A DNA stretch of 64,000 bases, taken from contig NC_058504.1 in NCBI RefSeq assembly GCF_020382885.2, positions 9,166,519-9,230,518 of the forward strand. The letters run 5' to 3'. Made by a program: the position numbers and the translations under genes. This DNA is from Scatophagus argus (lineage: Eukaryota > Chordata > Actinopteri > Scatophagidae). The notes beneath the pieces are model-generated. The model was given only the letters and a program-made list of their open reading frames with translations, ran no database searches and was not told where the DNA came from. This document shows, piece after piece, positions 12,400 through 22,619 of the stretch; the stretch's first letter is position 1, and each line of letters begins with the position of its first letter.

Positions 12400-14738
12400 C
12401 AACCTGTACTCGTTTTCAAATTCACTTTTAAAAATGTAGAATTTTACCACAAGTACACTAAAATCTCTATTTAAGTGGTAGTCAATTTTTCACTTCTCTG
12501 ATTTCATCTCAAGTGTTTTAGTGCTGCACAGTTGTGCCTTTTTGAGCTGAGGATTCAAATTGTCCTGAGATCAAATGGTTTAGGTCTCATTCATGTATAT
12601 CCTTCACTCACTCACAGTATGTTGTTTTACCTGCTCTTAAAACACAAACAGCTGACTACACAGGTTACCAGTCAGTGGGCAGTTTCTTGAAGATCCTGCT
12701 TAACGTATCTAAAGGTAGGTAATGACTGACTTCGGCAACATCGACATGCTCATGCACACTTGTTGTCAACGTTGCATAAAGCACTTGATGTAAAATGTTT
12801 AAGAAAGGGGGTGAATATAAAATTTTACACATATTGCAATTCACCTTTATTAAACAACAGACATTTTTGATGTCACATAATGAAACCAGAAATAATAGAA
12901 AAGGTGCAATAGAAATCACAAAAACATTTTAAAGCACTTAAAAACTCGACTTTCTCCTACATGAAGGTACATTTTCTTTGTGTACTGTACCCCTTTGACC
13001 TTTACAGATCAACTTTCTGACAAACTTATTTTACAGCTTTGATTGTCATTTATAATATAATACTGTGTGACTTTTTGAATAAACCAAGGCTCAAATCCAT
13101 GCCACTCCAGTCAGAGCCAGTAAGTTGTTTCCCACAAAACTTGTCTAATCTAATCTAATCTTGTGAACGTAACACACTGGGAACACACTAATTTTGCAAA
13201 ATCTCATTTTTTTCTTTCCCAAAACATTATAAAAACATGGGAAGGGACACAAGGGACAAGACATACTTTACAAATTATGCACATAATGTTGTGATTCACC
13301 ACGATCTCATTTGGCAACACGTCATTGACCCAATGCACTAAATGGGTATCCTTTCTCTGAGATGAGTCACTGCAAGCATAAAATACTTACACAAGTACTC
13401 ATAGTCACCGTGGCTTTAAAGAGATTTAAACTAACACAAATATCAGGAGGTATCTTTACACACCTACATCTATTAAGTGGACTACGAGATATCTGTTGCG
13501 TATGATCTTGCGGCATGCAGCCTACGTTAAACATCTGATGCAAGGAGTCCACTACAGTTTTGCATCATATCCTACTCTCTATGCACTGTACTTTTTCCAA
13601 CAAAAAGACTGTGCTTCCTCAAAGAGAGGCTAACATTGCAAAAGCAGCAAATGCTCAGTCCAGATACATAACGGCACACAGCAAGACAAAATTTCCACCT
13701 CGGTTCAACTAGAGTTCAAGGAAATCAAGAGGCTAAGACAAAGCGGCCCTCCAATCAGGCCAGGCTAGCACAAAAAAAACCCACTATTTTACTCATTTAG
13801 TCAAAAGGTGCTCTGAGACTAACACAGCAGGATAAACACATGTTCACTTGCTCAACCAAGTTCAGAGGTCAGCCCTATAAATTTCTCCAGAAGCATACCC
13901 TGAGATCATTATTGGTAGATGAAGCTTGACTGCACTAACACGAGGACTGTACATCATATGCCCTCAGGCAGGATCACAGAGAACACAACACACAAAAGTT
14001 TAAAGGCAGGTTGTGCAGATACTGCAGATCAATACCTTATCATGGACACCTGTGGCCCACAACTCGAGCAAAGTGATCAGAACACAAACCACTTTCTATT
14101 TCTACACAGCAAGTCTGCTTTCAAAAAAAAAAAAAACACGCAGTGGGATTTTGAACAGATTTAAAATACACATTAAAAGAGGTTTCTGGTTGAACTTTAG
14201 TTGTAATATATTTAAAATTTAGATTCATTTCATTATTCTATCATAAATGTAATTACCTGTATAAATGTTCTATGCTATCTTAACCCAGGATTCCACAAGG
14301 ACAAATAAATCACCTTATTTCCTGAAATACCAGTTTTTTTTTTTATAACAATAGCTACAGCAATTCAGTACATTTAACTTATACGACTCGTGTGACTCAA
14401 ACACGAATCTCTTTTACAAAATTTGATGCAAAGCAAAGGAACAGTCATTGTTTTGGATTTCTTTTGCACAGACAGTATATTACACATTCTTAATACAACA
14501 ATGAATGGACCAAGATACATTTGATCTTGAGTAAATCATTCAGTCAAACTTATTACAAAGCAGTAAAAGATCATTATGTTGGTGATCAAGTCAGTAACAC
14601 CACCATTCTTTATGCAGAATGCACAATTCTGCTGTTAAGAGGGTATACTAACTTAATTGTGTATATATTGTATACAAATCTCTTCAAGTAAGAGCACATA
14701 CTGCCTCTCCGATGTGTCCTCGAGGCAGTTCACGTGCT
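12400..14738. other. Intergenic/3' flank between convergent TM9SF and gpr101 genes
   Basis: This 2.3-kb AT-rich stretch holds a short TCTAA repeat near 13142-13160 and an A-run near 14128. It probably includes the 3' UTR of gpr101 on the minus strand, but I found no clear AATAAA on that strand close to the stop. No supported gene is present. Confidence 0.5.
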
Positions 14739-16079
14739 TCACTTGCTGTGGACTGTGAGTTCCCTCTCAGAGCTGACACTGGTGGAGGTCGTCTCTTTAC
14801 GGCTGTCCCTCAACTTCCTCTCGCAGGTGGGAGAGGAGGACGTTGTGCACTCTTCCCAAGTCCGCAGAGGGAAGACTCGAGCGGTCATGCTGGGCAGTTG
14901 AGAGTGGGCGACAAAACGGCCCTCTGTAGTTGTGAAACAGCTTTCCACAGCAGAGCTCTGCCTGGGACGGCCCTGCTTGCAGAAGATTCCGCAAAGCAAA
15001 GCTAGGAATTCCTTCCTCACGCTACGGTGCATGTAACCGTAAATGTACGGGTGGAGGCAGCACTGCAAAAAAAAGAGCACAAGGGCAACAGAGGACAGCC
15101 AAGGGGGTACAACTGTTCCGGGACTCATAGATATTGTATTCAGTATGCTGTAAGGCCCCATGCTGAGGATATATGAAGACATAATTACAAAAACTACACG
15201 AGCTGCTTTGCAGTGGTAGTGGAAACGTCTGTGCCTCACTCGAACGGGGTACCCCCTGGCTGTGTAGGGTCCATCAGGTGAACTGGCCTGCTGAGACTGA
15301 GGCTGGGGCTGCCGCTGTGGACTGCCAGGTCCCTGGAAGTCCTGAGGGCAGGGCTGGGAGTAGGATTGTGTCCGTATGGGGTGCACAAGTGCGTTTTGCC
15401 TCCGAGCTGCTCTGAACACCATCCAGTAACATCCGAGCATGATGAGCACAGGCAGCCAAAAGGAGAAAGTGGATACCACAGCAGAGTACGACAGGCTGGA
15501 GGACCACACCACTGAGCACATATTGTGATGGTGGTCAAAGTCAATGGCCCCCCAACCATAAAGGGGAGGAGTGCTCTGCAGTAAACTGAGCACCCAGGTG
15601 CAGATGATCAGGTTGGTGCCCAGGTGAGGGGTCATACGTGTGGGATAGGACAGAGGGTGGATGATGGCCAGGTAGCGATCCACAGAAACAACTATTATCG
15701 TGTTGACTCCAGCAAATGCAAAAAGGTGCATGAGCACCACCAGGGCCTGGCACAGTCGGGCATCCAGGGGCCACACACCTGGCACGGTGGCTGCAATGGC
15801 AAAGGGCATGACTAATATGGTCTGGAGTAGGTCTGCCAAGAGGAGGTTGAGGACGAAGCGATTGGCCACGTGAAGGAGCTGAGGCTTCCTCTGGAACACC
15901 AACAGAACCACCACATTCCCAAACAAGGACACACACAGTATGAGAGATATGAGCACCATCTTCACCACACTGTTAGCAGTGGAGGACCAGGCTTGGTCTT
16001 GACTGGAGCTGGTGACGCCAGGCTCCCAAGGAACGTCAGTGCAATTAGTGCCCATACCGGAAACCTGAGAGCTTGGCAT
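14739..16079 (-). CDS. gpr101: G protein-coupled receptor GPR101 (class A orphan type), intronless
   Basis: The ORF encodes 446 residues and reads as GPR101. Matches to the family include QRKPQLLHVANRF after TM1, LFAFAGVNTIIVVSVDRYLA across TM3, LQSTPPLYGWG at the end of TM4, and FFLQCCLHPYIYGYMH in TM7. Class A landmarks are N55 (1.50), D83 (2.50), C110 and C188 (the TM3-ECL2 disulfide), D134-R135-Y136, W162 (4.50), P210 (5.50) and P309 (6.50). As in human GPR101, TM6 lacks the toggle Trp (SMGPY) and TM7 has HPYIY for NPxxY. An N-glycosylation site lies at N12. C363 and C367 after TM7 may be palmitoylated. The third intracellular loop is only about 65 residues, Gln/Pro/Ser-rich, against a much longer acidic loop in human (508 residues). 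The frame is open upstream to 16151, but that codon is TTG, so the first ATG at 16079 (A at -3) is taken. ATG 16055 (438 residues) is the alternative. GPR101 signals mainly through Gs in hypothalamus/pituitary in mammals. Confidence 0.92.
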   Translation of the reverse strand: MPSSQVSGMGTNCTDVPWEPGVTSSSQDQAWSSTANSVVKMVLISLILCVSLFGNVVVLLVFQRKPQLLHVANRFVLNLLLADLLQTILVMPFAIAATVPGVWPLDARLCQALVVLMHLFAFAGVNTIIVVSVDRYLAIIHPLSYPTRMTPHLGTNLIICTWVLSLLQSTPPLYGWGAIDFDHHHNMCSVVWSSSLSYSAVVSTFSFWLPVLIMLGCYWMVFRAARRQNALVHPIRTQSYSQPCPQDFQGPGSPQRQPQPQSQQASSPDGPYTARGYPVRVRHRRFHYHCKAARVVFVIMSSYILSMGPYSILNTISMSPGTVVPPWLSSVALVLFFLQCCLHPYIYGYMHRSVRKEFLALLCGIFCKQGRPRQSSAVESCFTTTEGRFVAHSQLPSMTARVFPLRTWEECTTSSSPTCERKLRDSRKETTSTSVSSERELTVHSK

Positions 16080-17050
16080 TGTTGTTCCAACAGGACGGCC
16101 AACGAGTACCCGCGTGGCCTCACATCCGGCAGAGTGCTGACACGAAGTCAACTTGGTCCCATCTTCATCAGCACAGTTAGAGGAGAGAAGACCAGCCCCG
16201 GCTTTGTTTGCTTTTCAGGATGTCACAACAACAAGCCGCTATTATCCAGCTCATTCAGGTGCAGCAGCCAACATACGTCTGACATTGTTCTCGTATGCAT
16301 CTCACCTAACATGGCATATATCATCCACTACATGTGAACACAGTCCAGGAGACTCATGTTTGAGTAGCCTGTAATGATGTTCTGCACTGATTCGTCCATC
16401 ACCGTGATCAGCGATTAATCCCTGAACGTTTCACCCACTTAACAGGCCTTATTCTTCCTGCAGACCACATCTGCACAATGAAAAAATGGAATTTGACTGG
16501 CGACATAAATGCCGGTACCCTTCAAGCATCGAGTGGAAACGTCCAGACAGAGGCAAATATCGCGGACTGCTAATCTGTAAATGATGTAGAATACCTCGAA
16601 ATGGTCAGTGATGCGATGTTTTGCTTGAGGATTCTCACACTCCTGCGCTTCGTTTTCAGCGTTTTGCCCCCCATTTCAGCGTGAGCTCCAGTCAATGGCA
16701 GCGAGCTTTCACGGCTCAGCTAACATACGCTGCGTGTCTTCACCCAGCGGGGGTCTCTCATCCAGACGAGCATATCTCTCCTCTGCTGCTCTTTTCGGAT
16801 TTCATGGCAGATCAAACATTTATTATTTTATCAGCTTTGATTCCTCCTCAACAGTCTTAGGCTACTTACGGTTCGTGTCTTGTCTCCGAGGTGTCAGGGG
16901 AAGGGGGGGAAAAAAGGAAAAGAGACGCACACGCAAGGACACCTGCGCTGAAATCTCCTCCACCGCTGGAGCTTGTCACCGACCCTCCGCTCCCTCCCAC
17001 CCGTTTTTCCCCTTTTGTTGTGGATGTGCGTTTCACGATCCCGTCTGTCA
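16080..17050 (-). promoter_or_regulatory. gpr101: gpr101 upstream and probable 5' UTR/promoter region
   Basis: This segment is more GC- and CpG-rich than the desert beyond it, notably at about 16600-17040. It has no coding frame of its own: the long plus-strand frames here have no family features, and the first in-frame stop above the receptor lies just beyond the TTG-started extension. A 5' UTR and promoter are expected here. No TATA box or start site could be fixed. Confidence 0.35.
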
Positions 17051-17515
17051 CATGGTGCAACACCGACATACAGACGCTATCCTTATATATGATCATTGAT
17101 ATATAAATATCGTTATGGTGGTTGAACAAATAGCTCAGTTATTATTGTTATTTGTTCCTCTCTTCTGCATGCATGCCTGACCGCGGTGCTAATTATGTGG
17201 ATCAGTATTGAAATGAATGAAACATTGAGAAATTCTTTAATTTTGTGGGTTTTTTTGTTTCCCTTTTTTTATTTTCTCCGTGCAATACAAAGCCAGATTT
17301 TACATTTGGCCATAGCCCACAGCCTCGGCCATTCTCCCAGATCTCCTTAGCAACAAGTGATTCAGTCAAATGGCTGTTTATGTGATCAATAATAATAGCT
17401 TGGCTGTCAGGGCAGACAGATAAAGTCTTCTCTGCCTCTCATCATGCACTAGAAGACTGCAATTTTCATGTGAAATATTTTTGCAGCTCAGTGCTGAAAA
17501 CAGCATCATAGCATT

Positions 17516-17960
17516 AAAGGTTAATTCCAGTATCAAATGTGGGCCCTTTTTTGACATATTCTGGGGTCTAAATGACTAAGAGGTCCAAAAAAGACAGACC
17601 TTTCTGCTAAAAAGTACGGTTGTTTTAGTTTAATCAGAAACAGCGGTTGTATCACTCTGTTCAAAGTCACCAGACTCCTTTGACAAAACACTAGAGTTGC
17701 TGTTTGCCTCAATCAGTTAGTTTGTTTGTGTTGTTTTGTGACTGTGATGATTGAGGGGTTAGTTCGGATCAGATCTAACAAAATAACTGATCAAAGCAGT
17801 GGTAGACCAGCAACTCTAGTGTTCCATGAGTTAAAATGACTGTTTTTGCCAAAATGGGCTGGTGGCTAAAACAGAGCAATGTAAAAGCTGTTTCTGGTTA
17901 AACAAAAAAGAGCTTACTCTATAATAAAAAGTCCCTTCTCTGTAGGGTTCCTCTCCATAT
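17516..17960. mobile_element. Foldback (inverted-repeat) element relic, MITE-like
   Basis: Two 16-base arms, AACACTAGAGTTGCTG (17687-17702) and CAGCAACTCTAGTGTT (17808-17823), are perfect inverted copies around a 105-base centre. The pairing continues outward with mismatches. For example ACTCTGTTCAAAGTCACCAG (17654-17673) matches in reverse complement the region of CTGGTGGCTAAAACAGAG (about 17860-17877), and AATCAGAAACAGC (17633-17645) matches GCTGTTTCTGGTT (17888-17900). The inverted repeat therefore spans at least 17600-17920. Such long diverged foldbacks are typical of non-autonomous DNA elements. The outer ends are not resolved, and sequence up to about 18500 may belong to it. Confidence 0.6.
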
Positions 17961-20010
17961 TGTTGTCAGCCACAGAATAACAATCTGAGCTTGTCAGTAG
18001 CGAAGGCGAGCACTTTTAGTGAGAGAAGGATCCCTCCTCTGGGGATCTCATGCACTGTACAGATTTTAGAGCCTACTGAGACATTATAGTTGGTCATTTT
18101 AGCCCATATAAACGAAAATGACTGGACTTGACTTGATGTGCTTTGACAGGGAGATTTGCACCTAAGCATTGTGTTGCATAGTTGCAGCCAATGCAGCTGC
18201 TGAGGCGACTACTGGCAACGACTTCCATTGGATCACTTCAAAACCTTTTAATAGCTAAAAAAATGTGGTAGATAATTCATATTTTAACTTAAACTCCATA
18301 TTTGTTGTTGTATTGGGCTGCAGTTCTGACTGATCTGTACAAGACCTCATCAATACAACATTTTAAGAAGCACTTTGCTTAAAGAAGATACTTTTTTTGG
18401 AAAAACATAATAACTTTAACCTCTTCAGTTACTGATATAAAAAGGAAATGAGCTGCATGTCCTCCATTACTACAACTCTGTAGGGTTCATCATTCAGCCT
18501 CTAACAGGACGCTAGCTTTTGATTTATTCTAAATGTAACAGAGTGGACAGATAAATAGAACCCTAATGTACCAAGCTGAAATACGTTTTCATTGAACTTC
18601 TATTAACACAAAAAAGCACTCACATTTAGTGCTTATAAATAGCTGTATGTGGATAGCTCAGTTTAGATCAAACGACCACAACCTGTTTGTAGAATGACGT
18701 GTTTGCATAAGCCACCGTTTTTGTTGCTGGAAACACAGAAATTGCTTCACCGTTTCAGCCTTTCTAGCAAAAAAAATTTCAAAAAAAGAAAAAGAAAAAA
18801 GACTTCATTAGGATGCACATAAAACAACAACAGCACTACATTGTGCAATCCAATTAGTCTGTACCTTACACGGCCTACTAATCAACACTCGTAATTAGTC
18901 ACTTTATGTCGAGCCTTTGCTCTATCAGAGCTTTCAAAAAGCCCTTTGATGTGACTCTCGAGCACCCTGTGTTTTAGATTTAGATTGCAAATGAAATACT
19001 GGTGATTGCAAAGGGGTGTGGAGATGTTCTTATGTTCAATAGAATGTGGTTCAAAGCCACAAGCCTGCTGCCTCATGGGATTATTAGACTGTGAATACAG
19101 TATGAATGTACAGTGGCCCATCTCTCCATCCATTTTCCTGTCAAGCAGCTTCTCTCTCATTCGCTGTCGCTCACTGACACCTGTTGGCCAACACACAGTG
19201 GGCAGAAAAGGTTATCTTTGCACACTCACAACTTTTGCATCACCTGTTTTGTATCTCTTCCCTTTTCTTTCTCTGTGTCTATTTTCACTTAAGTTTACAG
19301 GGGCTTTATTGACATTACTGTTTATGTACAATTATACCACATTACATTAGTGTGAATAACAATGTGGGTATCTCATCACTGTTAAAGCCACATTTATGCA
19401 TCAATAATGAATCATAATATTGATAATATTTTGTTAAATATATTGTTCTGCTTTATATATCCTGATGTGAATACTTTTGTACTTTTACTTAAGTAAAAAT
19501 TAAAATACCCGACTTTTACTTAAATGCATGATCTCAGTACTTTTTCCATGTCTGGAAATTAAACCCGCTTTCCTGTACCTGGGACTGTTTTTAAATGCTA
19601 TTTCTTGTCAATTTAAAGATTGCAAGAAGAATGTGACATTTGAACCATTGTCTTGTTTTCATAAGATCAGTGTTAGAGTTAACAAAGATTATTTTACAGT
19701 GTCTCAGTCGCAATAATTTCATCATTTCTTTCTCACTGATGCAAATCAGTAAATGGATGCCTAATTAGCAGTAAGTCAATCAGTTTGCCATTGGAGAACT
19801 CTTAAAGGATGCATACAGATTATGTCAACAAGCTACATCACCCATAATGAGCTGAAATGGACGCGTCATGCAGTAGCAGAAATGTGACTAATCAAAAACT
19901 ATATTATTTCGTTAGTACAGCAATAGTCTGTGAAATCGCTTCAGACATTTTTCTGTCAGCTGTAGCGAGAGCTCAATAGAGGATAAATACAGGTCATGTT
20001 CAATGCAGGA
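17961..20010. other. Gene-free stretch
   Basis: No supported gene or RNA. The first few hundred bases may be the outer part of the foldback element. The remainder is unremarkable. Confidence 0.4.
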
Positions 20011-20013
20011 ATG

Positions 20014-20080
20014 TACTTAATTAACATACTCTTTAGGATTGGAGGGAACACAACATCTGTTTAATTGATTAATTGAAATT
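20014..20080. promoter_or_regulatory. AT-rich homeodomain-motif cluster, candidate regulatory block
   Basis: Within 67 bases there are TTAATTAA-type and TTAATTGATTAATTG-type sites (about 20027-20034 and 20060-20075) in otherwise non-repetitive sequence. Such clusters are common in conserved enhancers of developmental loci. Conservation cannot be judged from this one sequence. Confidence 0.25.
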
Positions 20081-22350
20081 CCTTTGTATTACAGCTTATA
20101 CATTTCAAAGTGTCTTTTCATACGCAAGATGAATGTTGACATGTGCTTTGTGTGGTCAGGAATTAAAGCGGAGAAATTTTTAAAGCACCTGGGATGCGTA
20201 CAAGCTAAAAAACACGCCGCACACATGCACATACTGTATATGTTCAAGCAAGGGTGCAGTGAGGAACTGCAGAGAGAAATCTCTCTGTAAACAAACAGAT
20301 GACAAAAAGATTGAGAGGAACTATCACAGCACTGCTCTCTAAAGGGAGCCTTTCATTTTATTGCACAATGGCAGTTGTCTCCGAAGCCCAAACAGTTTAG
20401 AAGTAATTACTAGTGTTTTCCCCAGAAGGTGATTACTTTGCCACACTTGGCAGCCATTGTCAGTAGCCGGGCACCACACTCATCAGTCGTACAAAGGGGA
20501 GAAGTGCTCGATTGATGATGAGCCCTCTGTGGCTCGAAGAGAATTTAAAGTACTTGTATGAGGCTCTTTCAGGAGATTAACTTGCAATAAGGGCTACCTG
20601 CCATGGACACATTCCCTGTATTCATGGTGCTGACACAAAGACTTTTTTAAGAGGGGCACAGCTGCATGAAAGCAAATGGCGAATGGGGATAATAGTCACA
20701 AAAGACAACAAACCTCAAGTGTAAAGAAATAAAGTGTTTTTTTAAGATGGGAGGCTTCAATTCAAAGCCAGACCATTCCTTCTTTTGACCATTGAGGATC
20801 CGGCCACTCCACCACCCAAGGCCCCAGTCTAATTATTTTAGGACAAGACATGTTATGGTGCAAAGTGGCAAAAAGAGAGCACTCGGGACCAAAGTGCACT
20901 TTAATTCAATCATTCTATTGGACAGATTCCCTCCTTCATATGGACGTCACACACCAGTAAGCTGGCACAATCGGGAGGCTCCTGGCGAGGCCTCAGGCCC
21001 TTTCGGCAGACACAAACATCACATGCACTTGTAGATAAGAGTAAACGTACAAGTAGATAAGAGTAGATGTCTTATTTGCTGGTGTATTTTGCAAAAGATT
21101 ACAATTGTGTGAGGAGGTTTGGTTTTTTTTCTTTTCTTTTTTTTAATCAGGAAATTGTAGAAATCTTCAAAGGCAGATTAGACCAGAGCCACAGGGGCCC
21201 AGATCTGATTCCATTCATTAAGCAGAAAGAGAGAAAGAGAGTGAGAGAGAGACCGCATGTGTCCTTGCTTGCCTAAATGTGAAAATTGCTCATGCCATTA
21301 TTTCAGATGAGAAAGTGGGAACTGAATGGATTTGCTTTAATATAGCAGACATGGAATACCACATACAGAGAGACACGGGGGAGGTGGGGTGGGGGCTAGA
21401 CTTCTTTGCTTTTGCTCACATAGTGGAAAGGCCCTGACAGGTGTGCTTTTGTATGCGTATGTCTGTGTGAGGGTGAGGCAGATTGTGTGTGTGTGTGTGT
21501 GTGTCTGTATGTGTGCTTGTGGACGTGAATAAACACAGACATGAAGTGCGTACGTGTGTGTGTGCGTTTGTGAGTGTGTTAAGCTCTCCTTGTTCTGGTC
21601 GTATAGCAGGCCAGGATTCAGTGCTGACCTTCGTAAGAATCAGACTAACTGGTCCTGAGAGGGAGACAGAGCAATTTTACAATATGTGGAACGAAAAGCC
21701 AGCTGTAGTTGATGAAGAAAATAGCATTTAAACAGCAATTACAGCAAGCAACTGGATTCTTACCACTATTTTGGAGGTTTCTGTTGTCTGGATTTGTTGC
21801 CAACTGTGCAAGAAAGTCAGCAAACTTTGCTTGCATCTCAGATCTTTGGTAAGAAAATTTAAATCGTCTGCTTTTATGTTTGAAATTACTCAGTGTTTTA
21901 TTCAGTATTTTCTTAAACAAATTCAAATATGTAAAATGTTTGTGTGATGCCAGGCCTCGCAATTAAAAAGAAAATGCCGCTCTGCCACGCACGCCTGTAT
22001 GCCAGCTCCCACCTCCTCCGAAACTTAGGTGTGAGGAGGCATCGCCTCTTTAATTTTGACATCAGTGCCACAGTCAATGAAGTGAATGACATTTAAAGGT
22101 CAGAGGTCACCTCACCCAATTTAGTGACCAGAGATAAGAGATCAGAGTAATCCCAAAGCTGGATAACCTCTTTGTTCAAGGTCTATTGTTATAAATGTAA
22201 AAGATAAATTACATGTGCTACTTTATTTATATTTATACCTCTACATGCATATATATATATATTAAGATACATTGCTCAAGAAAAGCGGAACAAGTTTTCT
22301 AGATGGGCTTTACTTTTATTATGGCAGCTGAAGACTGATGCAGTTTTATA
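20081..22350. other. Gene-free stretch with a TG repeat
   Basis: A TG-rich microsatellite lies at 21484-21504 with interrupted TG sequence to about 21580. No open frame here is convincing and no RNA gene was recognised. Confidence 0.45.
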
Positions 22351-22356
22351 TTTGAT

Positions 22357-22370
22357 CCACTAGATGTCAG
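22357..22370 (+). promoter_or_regulatory. CTCF-like site 1
   Basis: CCACTAGATGTCAG matches 13 of 14 positions of the CTCF core CCASYAGRKGGCRS; the mismatch is T for G at position 11. It points to the right. A second site in the same orientation lies 209 bases on. Confidence 0.4.
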
Positions 22371-22502
22371 GATTTGCCTAGTAACAGTCGACTACCCCCC
22401 ACCCTTCACCAACACCTGAGGGGGAAACTTGTGAGTAGCCTACACATGGTGTGACAGCTTCCCCAGGAAGCTCGGGTGACATTTGCCTCACTTAATGACA
22501 CA

Positions 22503-22607
22503 AGCTAATTAATCATTAGCTGTCCCAGAGGTATTGCTGTTTGAGAGGCTTTGTCGTGCCTCTCCCCAGTAGGGGGTCCCAGCCTCAACATGTTATGTAT
22601 GCATAAC
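22503..22607. promoter_or_regulatory. Palindromic homeodomain and POU-like motif block, with CTCF-like site 2
   Basis: AGCTAATTAATCATTAGCT (22503-22521) is an inverted repeat holding TAATTA and TAATCATTA homeodomain-type sites. CCAGTAGGGGGTCC (22566-22579, plus orientation) matches 12 of 14 CTCF core positions. GTTATGTATGCATAAC (22592-22607) is near-palindromic with an octamer-like ATGCATAA. The three lie within 105 bases of non-repetitive sequence. This is a candidate regulatory or boundary element. Confidence 0.35.
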
Positions 22608-22619
22608 TGCCTCATCCCA

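Noticed and set aside
15236..15936. Several long frames on both strands across 14.7-16.3 kb
   Set aside because: They are shadows of the gpr101 coding sequence in other frames.
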